Source: Reyranella sp.
GTDB taxonomy: Bacteria > Pseudomonadota > Alphaproteobacteria > Reyranellales > Reyranellaceae
Direction: 5' to 3'
Assembly (NCBI GenBank): GCA_030679805.1
Contig: JAUXST010000803.1
Coordinates: 1 to 7,533 of the forward strand
DNA: 7,533 nt
The notes under the pieces are model-generated. The model was not told the origin of the DNA and did not search any database. It saw only the letters and a program-made list of their open reading frames with translations. This document shows, piece by piece, positions 1 to 5,926 of this stretch (position 1 is its first letter; each line of letters begins with the position of its first letter). The translations under genes were made by a program, and so were the position numbers.

Positions 1-537
1 CGAACCCACCGCGTTCACCGTGATGCCGTCGCGGCCGAGTTCCTTGGCGAGCGACGACACCAGGCCGTTGGCCGCCGCCCGCGCCGAGACATAGGGCGCG
101 TAGTTGGCGATGCCGCGCAGCGGTGCTGCCGAGGAGACGAACACGATCCGTCCAGATTTGCGCTTGCGCATCGAGGGCGCCACCAGCTGGGTCAGCCGAA
201 ACGGCGACACCGCCATGGCCTCCAGCGCCGCGCGATAGTCCTCCAGGCGGGCCTCGCCGAGTGGCGAGCGCAGCGCCGGATAGGCGTCGTTGTTGACCAG
301 CGCGTCGATGTGTCCGTGGCGCCTGAGCGCCAGCTCGACCATGGTCGCCGGGTCGGCGGACGACAGGGCATGGGCGCCCTGGAACTGGGCCTCGTATTTG
401 TGCCGCGCGCTGGGCGCCTCGAACGAGGGATCGTGGGCCAGGACGGTGGCGCCCTGCGCAAGCGCCACCCGCGTGGTGCCGTGGCCCGCGAACTTCTCGA
501 CATTGGTGATCAGGATCACCCGGTCTTTCAGCAGCAT
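1..537 (-). CDS. Halohydrin dehalogenase (SDR-fold, cofactor-free), N-terminal 179 residues; runs off the left edge
   Basis: Halohydrin dehalogenases reversibly turn vicinal haloalcohols into epoxides plus halide, and open epoxides with small anions such as azide, cyanide or nitrite. They are cytosolic, use the SDR fold and bind no NAD(P)H. Seen here: the SDR nucleotide motif TGxxxGxG is replaced by TNVEKFAG (residues 11-18), which fits the family's T-X4-F/Y-X-G halide-pocket motif. The catalytic triad is Ser136-X12-Tyr149-X3-Arg153, with Arg where oxidoreductases have Lys. The NNAG motif reads NNDA (82-85), and the usual catalytic Asn after helix 4 appears to be Met108. Landmarks resemble HheC of Agrobacterium radiobacter as I remember it: HDPSF (35-39), EDYRAALEA (99-107), KRKSG (125-129), AKELG (164-168). 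HheC triad numbers 132/145/149 differ by a constant 4. The ATG has an AGAGGAA ribosome site 5 nt upstream. The C-terminal third, holding the rest of the halide pocket, lies outside the window. The subfamily (A-G) is undetermined. A standard SDR oxidoreductase is unlikely given the lost cofactor motif. Confidence 0.88.
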   Translation of the reverse strand, partial: MLLKDRVILITNVEKFAGHGTTRVALAQGATVLAHDPSFEAPSARHKYEAQFQGAHALSSADPATMVELALRRHGHIDALVNNDAYPALRSPLGEARLEDYRAALEAMAVSPFRLTQLVAPSMRKRKSGRIVFVSSAAPLRGIANYAPYVSARAAANGLVSSLAKELGRDGITVNAVGS

Positions 538-542
538 GGCGG

Positions 543-549
543 TTCCTCT
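543..549 (-). promoter_or_regulatory. Ribosome binding site of the halohydrin dehalogenase gene
   Basis: Read on the minus strand, AGAGGAA lies 5 nt before the ATG at 537. It is a good Shine-Dalgarno match and fixes the start, giving an N-terminus that begins only ten residues before the halide-pocket motif, as in known family members. It falls inside the 24-bp gap to ubiE. Confidence 0.7.
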
Positions 550-561
550 AAGTTGCAGCCC

Positions 562-1353
562 ATGACAAACCCACCCGACCCCGGCGCGCAAGCCCCGCCG
601 GCACAGGCGTCCTTCGGCTTTCGCGACGTTCCGGCGGCCGAGAAAGCCGGCATGGTGCGCCGGGTGTTCGAAAGCGTGGCCCCGCGCTACGACCTGATGA
701 ACGACCTGATGTCGGGCGGGGTCCACCGGCTTTGGAAGAACACCCTGGTCGATGTCGTGAACCCGCGCCCGGGCGAGAAATTCCTCGACGTGGCCGGTGG
801 GACCGGCGACATCGCCTTCCGTCTGCTCGGCCACCAAACCGGAAGCAAGGGGGCCGAAGGGCTCTACGTCAGCGTCTGCGACATCAATCCGGCGATGCTG
901 GCGGTCGGTCGCGACCGGGCGGTCGACCGCGGGCTTCTGGACGGCCTCACCTGGACGACGGGCGATGCCGAGGCGCTGCCGTTCCCGGACCGTTCGTTCG
1001 ACGGCTACACGATCGCCTTCGGCCTGCGCAACGTCACCAACATCGACAAGGCGCTGGCCGAGGCCTACCGGGTCCTGAGGCCGGGGGGGCGCTTCTATTG
1101 TCTGGAATTCAGCAAGATGACGTCACCGGCGCTCGGTCGCGTCTATGACGCCTACTCGGAACGGGCGTTGCCGTTCTTCGGCAGGATCGTTGCCAGGGAC
1201 GCCGAGTCCTACCGCTATCTGCACGAGAGCATCCGTCGCTTTCCGCCGCAGCGCGAGCTGGCCCAGCGCATGCGCACGGCCGGATTCGTCAATGTCGCCT
1301 GGCGCGACATGACGCTGGGTGTCGTGGCGCTGCACAGCGGCTGGCGCGTCTAG
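562..1353 (+). CDS. ubiE: Ubiquinone/menaquinone C-methyltransferase UbiE
   Basis: SAM-dependent class I methyltransferase of 263 residues, close to the roughly 250 of E. coli UbiE. It C-methylates 2-polyprenyl-6-methoxy-1,4-benzoquinol in ubiquinone synthesis (and demethylmenaquinol where menaquinone is made) at the inner membrane. Family landmarks appear in order: FGF (18-20), YDLMNDLMS (43-51), HRLWK (55-59), SAM-binding motif I DVAGGTGD (76-83), CDINPAML (106-113), GDAEALPFPD (134-143), FGLRNVT, and RPGGRF-LEFSK ending near 185, then the YDAYS and SYRYL blocks. The open frame continues upstream to 310, but that part overlaps the divergent dehalogenase and has no UbiE similarity. ATG 562 gives a short Pro/Ala-rich lead before the conserved FGF. 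No clear Shine-Dalgarno is visible, so the start is the least certain point. The stop codon directly abuts the ubiB start. Confidence 0.95.
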   Translation: MTNPPDPGAQAPPAQASFGFRDVPAAEKAGMVRRVFESVAPRYDLMNDLMSGGVHRLWKNTLVDVVNPRPGEKFLDVAGGTGDIAFRLLGHQTGSKGAEGLYVSVCDINPAMLAVGRDRAVDRGLLDGLTWTTGDAEALPFPDRSFDGYTIAFGLRNVTNIDKALAEAYRVLRPGGRFYCLEFSKMTSPALGRVYDAYSERALPFFGRIVARDAESYRYLHESIRRFPPQRELAQRMRTAGFVNVAWRDMTLGVVALHSGWRV

Positions 1354-2886
1354 ATGCTGCGTGCCCTTCGCAACAGCTGGCGCCTGCTACGCATGGCGCT
1401 GAGCTTCGCCCGCCACGATGCGCTGTTTCCACTCGAGACTCTGGGCATCGCGCCGGCGCTGATCGCCTGGGCCCGGCTGTTCGCCCGCCGCCGCGACCCG
1501 CGCCGCCCCGGCGAGCGGCTGGCGGCGGCGCTGCAGGAGATGGGCCCCTCCTTCATCAAGCTCGGCCAGGCGCTCTCGACCCGCGCCGATCTGCTGGACG
1601 AAGGTGTCGCGGCCGATCTGGGGCGCCTGCAGGATCATCTACCAGCCTTTTCCGGCGCCGAAGCCCGGCGCATCGTCGAGAGCGAACTCGGGCAGCCGAT
1701 CGACTCGTTGTTCACCAGCTTCGAGGACGCGCCTGTCGCCGCGGCGTCGATCGCCCAGGTGCATTTCGCCGTCACCACCGACGGCCGCGACGTCGCGGTC
1801 AAGGTGCTGCGGCCCGGTATCGAAAAGGCCTTCGCGCGCGACCTCGATCTCTTCTACTGGATGGCCGAGCTGGTCGAGCGCACGCAGCCGCGCTTCCGTC
1901 GATTGAAGCCAGTCGATTCGGTGCGCGCCTTCGCCGACGTGGTGCGCGTCGAAATGGACCTGCGCATGGAGGCGGCGGCGGCCGAGGAGCTGGGCGGGAA
2001 CTTTGCCGACGATCCGGGCTACCGGGCGCCCACCATCGACTGGGACCGCACGGCCCAGCGGGTGCTGACGTTGGAGCGGATCGACGGCATTCCGATCGGC
2101 GACCGCGACGCCATCGTGGCGGCCGGCCACGACCCCGATGTCGTCATGAAGATCTGCGCCGAGGCCTTCTTCTATCAGGTGTTCCGCGACGGCTTCTTCC
2201 ATGCCGACATGCACGGCGGCAATGCCTTCGTCGATCGCGAGGGTCGAATCGTGCCGGTCGACTTCGGCATCATGGGCCGGATCGACGAGGACACGCGCGG
2301 CTATCTCGCCGAGCTGCTGGTTGCTTTCCTGCGACGGGACTATCGCACGGTCGCCGACGTCCAGTTTCGTGCCGGCTACGTGCCGCCCGATCAGTCGCGG
2401 GAAATGTTCGCCCAGGCCTGCCGTTCGATCGGCGAGCCGATCTTCGGCAAGCCGAGCCACGACATTTCGATCGCCCGCCTGCTCGCCCAGCTGCTGCGCG
2501 TCACCGAGCAGTTCGAGATGGCGGTGCAGCCGCAGCTGCTGCTGCTGCAGAAGACCATGCTGATGGCCGAAGGCATGGGTACCAAGCTCAACCCCAAGGT
2601 CAACATCTGGGAGCTGGCGCGGCCGTTGATCGAGGAATGGATGCGCACCCATTTCGGGCCACGCGCCACCGTCGGACGCGCGGCCGAGGACATCGCCCAG
2701 GCGATCCGGCGCCTGCCGCGGCTGATCGACAGCCTCCACCTCGTGGTCGAGCACGAGCGCCGCATCGCCGAACGTGCCGCCGCGCCGCCGCTGCCGGCAT
2801 CGGGCCGCGCCTGGCCGCGCATCGGCTTCGCCGAAGCAGTGGCCGTGCTCGCCCTCGTCGCCGCCATCGTTGCCTGGTGGCGCTAG
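1354..2886 (+). CDS. ubiB: UbiB, ADCK/ABC1-family atypical kinase-like protein for ubiquinone biosynthesis
   Basis: A 510-residue protein of the UbiB/COQ8/ADCK family, needed for ubiquinone biosynthesis. Homologues have ATPase activity thought to help extract or organise quinone intermediates at the membrane. Visible family signatures: the KxGQ motif KLGQ (69-72) followed by STRADLL; the Ala-rich nucleotide loop AAAS (129-132) that replaces a kinase Gly loop; the ATP-site lysine Lys150 in VAVKVL; the catalytic-loop equivalent HADMHGGN (283-290, Asp285 and Asn290); and the DFG motif at 303-305. The last 20 or so residues form a hydrophobic helix ending in WWR, the expected C-terminal membrane anchor. 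The ATG immediately follows the ubiE TAG, so translational coupling is likely and no independent ribosome site is needed. The length is slightly below E. coli UbiB (about 546), and the C-terminal anchor seems to be one clear helix instead of two. Confidence 0.95.
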   Translation: MLRALRNSWRLLRMALSFARHDALFPLETLGIAPALIAWARLFARRRDPRRPGERLAAALQEMGPSFIKLGQALSTRADLLDEGVAADLGRLQDHLPAFSGAEARRIVESELGQPIDSLFTSFEDAPVAAASIAQVHFAVTTDGRDVAVKVLRPGIEKAFARDLDLFYWMAELVERTQPRFRRLKPVDSVRAFADVVRVEMDLRMEAAAAEELGGNFADDPGYRAPTIDWDRTAQRVLTLERIDGIPIGDRDAIVAAGHDPDVVMKICAEAFFYQVFRDGFFHADMHGGNAFVDREGRIVPVDFGIMGRIDEDTRGYLAELLVAFLRRDYRTVADVQFRAGYVPPDQSREMFAQACRSIGEPIFGKPSHDISIARLLAQLLRVTEQFEMAVQPQLLLLQKTMLMAEGMGTKLNPKVNIWELARPLIEEWMRTHFGPRATVGRAAEDIAQAIRRLPRLIDSLHLVVEHERRIAERAAAPPLPASGRAWPRIGFAEAVAVLALVAAIVAWWR

Positions 2887-2889
2887 AGG

Positions 2890-3630
2890 ATGACGACACA
2901 GGACATCGTCTTCGGTCTCTCGGTGTTCTTGCTTGCGGGAACGGTCAAGGGGCTGGTGGGCCTTGGGTTGCCGACCATCACGATTGCGCTTACGTCGCTT
3001 GTCCTGCCGTTGACGGAATCGATCGCCTTGATCGCACTCCCGACGATCTTCACCAACGTCTGGCAGGCCGCGATCGGCGGCCAGTTCCGGGTCATTGCGC
3101 GACGCCAATGGCCCCTGATCGTGCCGTTGGCGGTCACGCTCTATCTCACGATGTGGCTGGTCGGTCAGAAAGGCCCGAACTGGGCGTTCCTCGTCCTGGC
3201 GGCGGTGTTGATCGTCTACAGCGGGCTTGGCCTGCTGCGCATCCGCCTTCATATCCACGCCGATCTGGAACGGCCCCTGGCGCCGGTGATCGGCGTCGTA
3301 TCAGGCTTTGTGGCGGGCCTTGTCGGCGTGCCGATCATCCCGCTGATGCCCTACCTGCAAGGGCTCGATATCAAGTCCTCGGAGCTGGTGCAGACCCTGG
3401 GTGTCGTGCTGTGCGCCACCTCGCTCACACTCACCGCGTCGCTGCTGTTTTTCGGTCTCCTCGACGGCCCGCGCGCCATTGTGTCGGCGGCGGCCGTCGT
3501 GCCGGCGCTCGCCGGCATGTGGGTCGGGCAGCAGATCCGCCTGCGCCTCTCGGTCGAGCAGTTCCGCCTGGCCGTGTTCTGGGCGCTTCTGCTGACGGGC
3601 CTCTATACTTTCGCCAGCCGCCTGTTGTGA
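2890..3630 (+). CDS. TauE/SafE (sulfite exporter family) membrane permease
   Basis: A 246-residue, very hydrophobic protein with about eight predicted membrane helices (roughly residues 6-25, 29-50, 74-91, 97-114, 130-148, 165-190, 194-211, 225-242). It has the internal two-fold repeat of the TauE/SafE family: half one carries KGLVGLG (20-26) followed by Pro51 and Asn56, and half two carries SGFVAGLVGVP (138-148) at the matching place. Characterised members export sulfite, sulfoacetate or other organosulfur anions, but substrates vary and cannot be read from this sequence. Its ATG is 3 nt after the ubiB stop and its own stop is 7 nt before coaBC, so it is probably co-transcribed with these housekeeping genes. 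No link to quinone or CoA synthesis is known to me, so it may simply be a lineage-specific insertion in the operon. The family call is firm and the substrate is unknown. Confidence 0.88.
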   Translation: MTTQDIVFGLSVFLLAGTVKGLVGLGLPTITIALTSLVLPLTESIALIALPTIFTNVWQAAIGGQFRVIARRQWPLIVPLAVTLYLTMWLVGQKGPNWAFLVLAAVLIVYSGLGLLRIRLHIHADLERPLAPVIGVVSGFVAGLVGVPIIPLMPYLQGLDIKSSELVQTLGVVLCATSLTLTASLLFFGLLDGPRAIVSAAAVVPALAGMWVGQQIRLRLSVEQFRLAVFWALLLTGLYTFASRLL

Positions 3631-3637
3631 TACTGTA

Positions 3638-4885
3638 ATGGGCATGTTGCACGGCAAGCGGATTCTGCTGATCGTCGCGGGCGGCATCGCGGCCTTCAAG
3701 TCACTCGAACTGATCCGCCGGTTGCGCGAGCGCGGCGCATCGGTGCGGTGCGTGCTCACCGACGCCGGCGCCAGGTTCGTGACACCGCTGTCATTGCAGG
3801 CGTTGTCGGAAGACCGCGTCTACAGCGACATGTTCTCGCTCACCGACGAGAGCGAGATGGGCCATATCCAGCTCTCGCGCGACGCCGACCTGCTGGTCGT
3901 GGCGCCTGCGACCGCCAATATCCTGGCCCGCATGGCGGGCGGCATGGCCGACGATCTCGCTGCGACGGTGTTGCTGGCCACCGACAAGCCGGTGCTCGCC
4001 GCACCTGCCATGAACGTCCGCATGTGGACCCATGCCGCGACGGCCGCCAACGTCGAAACCCTGAAGAAGCGCGGCGTTACCTTTGTCGGTCCCAACGACG
4101 GCGCCATGGCCTGCAACGAGCATGGCCCCGGCCGCATGTCGGAGCCGGAAGAGATCGTCGCCGCGATCGAGTCGATGCTGGCCGCGGGCCGGCCGCCTCT
4201 CGAGCGGCCCCTCGCCGGCAAGCGGGCGCTGGTGACAAGCGGGCCGACACGCGAGGCGATCGATCCGGTTCGCTACATTTCCAACCATTCCTCGGGCAAG
4301 CAGGGCCACGCCATCGCTGCTGCCCTGTCGCATCTCGGCGCCGAGGTCACGCTGGTGAGCGGTCCCGTCGCAGTGGCCGATCCGCCGGGCGTGCGCACCG
4401 TCCATGTCGATTCGGCCGACCAGATGCTGGCCGCCTGCCTCGGCGCTGGCGCCATCGATGTCGCCGTCTGCGCCGCCGCGGTCGCCGACTGGAAGATGGC
4501 GAAGCCTTTTAGCGCCAAGATCAAGAAGAAGCCGGGCGCGCAGCCGCCGGCGCTTGCCCTCGAACCCAATCCCGACATTCTCGCCACCCTGTCGAAGTCC
4601 GGCGCCGGGCGTCCGGCCTTGGTCGTAGGCTTTGCCGCCGAGACAGAGAACCTGGTGGCCAACGCGATCGACAAGCGCAAGGGCAAGGGCTGCGACTGGA
4701 TCTTGGCCAACGACGTATCGCCGGCCGCCGGCACCTTCGGCGGCGAACGCAACACCGTCCACCTGATCAGCGCCACGGGCGTCGAGGATTGGCCGACGCT
4801 GGCCAAGGATGAGGTCGCCGGTCGCCTCGCCGCGCGCATTGCCCTTCACTTGGCCCGGCCGAGGTCGGCGGAAGCAGCGGAGTAG
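3638..4885 (+). CDS. coaBC: Bifunctional phosphopantothenoylcysteine decarboxylase / phosphopantothenate-cysteine ligase CoaBC (Dfp)
   Basis: Cytosolic enzyme for two consecutive steps of coenzyme A synthesis: CTP-dependent ligation of 4'-phosphopantothenate to cysteine (CoaB) and FMN-dependent decarboxylation to 4'-phosphopantetheine (CoaC). At 415 residues it has the usual length. The N-terminal CoaC flavoprotein domain shows GGIAAFK (15-21), catalytic His76 in MGHIQLS, APATAN, the PAMNVRMW substrate clamp, and the active-site flap Cys159 in ACNEHGPGRM. The C-terminal CoaB domain starts near GKRALVTSGPTRE, carries SNHSSGKQG, AAAVADW and the lysine-rich KIKKK (294-298), and ends with a short Ala-rich tail. 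Two in-frame starts are possible. ATG 3638 gives MGMLHGKRILL, while ATG 3644 gives MLHGKRILL, which fits the typical family N-terminus better. Neither has a convincing Shine-Dalgarno, so coupling to the permease gene is plausible. Dut follows after 7 nt, a common alphaproteobacterial pairing. Confidence 0.95.
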   Translation: MGMLHGKRILLIVAGGIAAFKSLELIRRLRERGASVRCVLTDAGARFVTPLSLQALSEDRVYSDMFSLTDESEMGHIQLSRDADLLVVAPATANILARMAGGMADDLAATVLLATDKPVLAAPAMNVRMWTHAATAANVETLKKRGVTFVGPNDGAMACNEHGPGRMSEPEEIVAAIESMLAAGRPPLERPLAGKRALVTSGPTREAIDPVRYISNHSSGKQGHAIAAALSHLGAEVTLVSGPVAVADPPGVRTVHVDSADQMLAACLGAGAIDVAVCAAAVADWKMAKPFSAKIKKKPGAQPPALALEPNPDILATLSKSGAGRPALVVGFAAETENLVANAIDKRKGKGCDWILANDVSPAAGTFGGERNTVHLISATGVEDWPTLAKDEVAGRLAARIALHLARPRSAEAAE

Positions 4886-4892
4886 CGGTCAT

Positions 4893-5381
4893 ATGAACGG
4901 TGTCGAAAGCGTCGAGATCGAGGTGGTACGGCTGGCCCATGGGCGGGACCTTGCCCTGCCCGACTATGCGACTGCCGCCGCTGCCGGCGCCGATCTCCTG
5001 GCCGCTATCGACGGCGAGATCGAGCTGGGGCCGCTCGAGCGAAAAATCGTCCCGACCGGGATTTCGCTGGCGCTGCCGGTGGGCTTCGAAGGCCAGGTAC
5101 GCCCGCGTTCTGGCCTGGCTTTCAAAAACGGGATCACCGTCGCCAACGCCCCTGGCACGATCGACGCCGACTATCGCGGCGAGGTTGGTGTCATCCTGAT
5201 CAATCTCAGCCGCGAGCCGTTCAAGATCATGCGCGGCATGCGAATTGCACAACTGGTCATTGCCCGGCACGCCCGGGCGATCTGGCGGGAGGTCGGCGAA
5301 CTCGACCGGACGGCGCGGGGTGCCGGCGGCTTTGGGTCGACGGGCGTTTCGACCGGCGAGGCGAAGACGGGAACGGGATGA
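4893..5381 (+). CDS. dut: Deoxyuridine 5'-triphosphate nucleotidohydrolase (dUTPase)
   Basis: Trimeric, Mg-dependent dUTPase that hydrolyses dUTP to dUMP and pyrophosphate, keeping uracil out of DNA and supplying dUMP for dTMP synthesis. All five family motifs are present in 162 residues: I, AGADL (31-35) with the metal-ligand Asp34; II, RPRSGLA (70-76); III, NAPGTIDADYRGE (85-97) with the catalytic Asp91 and uracil-stacking Tyr94; IV, RIAQL (117-121); V, the Gly-rich arm RGAGGFGSTG (142-151) that closes over the triphosphate. About ten extra residues follow motif V. The open frame extends upstream to 4809 inside coaBC, but family similarity begins only after ATG 4893. An imperfect AGCGGAG ribosome site lies upstream of that ATG. 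It is probably the last gene of the ubiE-ubiB-permease-coaBC-dut transcript. Confidence 0.95.
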   Translation: MNGVESVEIEVVRLAHGRDLALPDYATAAAAGADLLAAIDGEIELGPLERKIVPTGISLALPVGFEGQVRPRSGLAFKNGITVANAPGTIDADYRGEVGVILINLSREPFKIMRGMRIAQLVIARHARAIWREVGELDRTARGAGGFGSTGVSTGEAKTGTG

Positions 5382-5403
5382 CGGAGTTGGTGCGGAGGGC
5401 CTG

Positions 5404-5409
5404 AGGGGA
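5404..5409 (+). promoter_or_regulatory. Ribosome binding site of the Rrf2-family regulator gene
   Basis: AGGGGA ends 7 nt before ATG 5417, a good Shine-Dalgarno position. It supports this start and gives the protein the standard short N-terminus before the first Rrf2 helix. Confidence 0.55.
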
Positions 5410-5416
5410 AGACAGG

Positions 5417-5875
5417 ATGCCGCGGCTCAGCAAGAAGACGATGTTTGCTCTGGAGGCGGTGCTCGACGTGGCGTTCCATGTCGGCGAGCATCCCGTGCGC
5501 AGTGGCGACATCACCGAGCGCCAGCGCATTCCCAGGCGCTATCTCGAGCAGGTCCTGCAGCATCTTGTTCGTGCCGGCATCCTGTCGGGCAAGCGCGGTC
5601 CCCGGGGCGGCTATCGCCTCGGCCGCGACCGAACCCAGATAACCTTGGGCGAGGTCGTCCGCGTCGTGCGAAATCTCGAGGCAGAGACTGAACCCAACGA
5701 TCCCTCCGTCGGCTCGCCGCTCGCCCATGAAGTGGTGTGGCCGGTATGGGAGAAGCTGCGTGAGAGCATGATGGCGCAGCTCGATGACATCTCCATCGAC
5801 GATCTCTGCCGCCAGGCCCGCGACAAGGGGCTCGTCACGCAGCCCAGCCCGCAGACGCGCCAAGTCGTCCTCTGA
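5417..5875 (+). CDS. Rrf2-family winged-helix transcriptional regulator without Fe-S cysteines
   Basis: A 152-residue DNA-binding protein of the Rrf2 family (relatives: IscR, NsrR, RirA, CymR). The N-terminal winged helix-turn-helix covers about residues 5-70. It includes the recognition-helix block IPRRYLEQVLQHLVRAG (38-54) and the wing GPRGGYRLGR (61-70), both strongly family-typical. Fe-S sensing members carry three cysteines in the loop after the wing (about residues 90-110), but here that loop is Glu/Asp/Pro-rich with none. The only cysteine is Cys131 in DDLCRQA, near the C-terminus. The protein therefore probably does not hold an IscR-type cluster and may sense through a partner or ligand, as CymR does with CysK. 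Its C-terminal helix (WEKLRESMMAQLDDISIDDL) resembles CymR in layout. It follows dut by 35 nt with its own ribosome site. Its targets are unknown; possible candidates are the adjacent genes or sulfur-metabolism genes. Confidence 0.9.
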   Translation: MPRLSKKTMFALEAVLDVAFHVGEHPVRSGDITERQRIPRRYLEQVLQHLVRAGILSGKRGPRGGYRLGRDRTQITLGEVVRVVRNLEAETEPNDPSVGSPLAHEVVWPVWEKLRESMMAQLDDISIDDLCRQARDKGLVTQPSPQTRQVVL

Positions 5876-5926
5876 AATTTCCTGCGCTATGCTTGTCCAT
5901 CACTTCATGAACGGAGGAGCAAGACC
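5876..5926 (+). promoter_or_regulatory. Short intergenic gap before the decarboxylase-like gene, with a strong ribosome binding site
   Basis: This 51-bp gap is the largest in the window and is locally AT-richer than its surroundings. GGAGGAG at 5913-5919, 7 nt before ATG 5927, is the best Shine-Dalgarno in the window. TATGCT at 5888-5893 could be a -10 element, but I see no convincing -35 at the right distance, and no hairpin terminator. An independent promoter here is possible but unproven. Confidence 0.4.

Noticed and set aside
1..537. Ordinary NAD(P)-dependent SDR oxidoreductase
   Set aside because: The cofactor-binding Gly motif and the YxxxK lysine are both absent, while halohydrin dehalogenase motifs are exact.
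1..537. Decayed SDR pseudogene, given the missing oxidoreductase residues
   Set aside because: The frame is open throughout, the substitutions match a known active family one by one, and the ribosome site is good.
310..561. Upstream extension of the ubiE frame by 84 codons
   Set aside because: This part is antisense to the dehalogenase gene and has no UbiE-like sequence; the usual family length is reached from ATG 562.
1083..1089. Run of seven G in ubiE as a phase-variable or frameshift site
   Set aside because: The frame is intact through the run (RPGGRF is a conserved motif) and GC-rich DNA often has such runs; there is no sign of switching.
1639..3258. Long minus-strand open frame (539 codons) opposite ubiB and the permease
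   Set aside because: It spans two well-supported genes, its product is a low-complexity Arg/Asp/His/Gln mixture with no recognisable domain, and it follows from GC-rich third positions on the other strand.
3791..4849. Minus-strand open frame (352 codons) opposite coaBC
   Set aside because: It is antisense to a fully recognisable CoaBC; its composition is typical of a codon-bias shadow.
4809..4892. Upstream extension of the dut frame into coaBC
   Set aside because: dUTPase similarity starts after 4893, and the overlap would give an untypical basic leader.
5382..5416. Possible terminator between dut and the Rrf2 gene
   Set aside because: I found no stable GC hairpin followed by a T run in the 35 bp, only the ribosome site.
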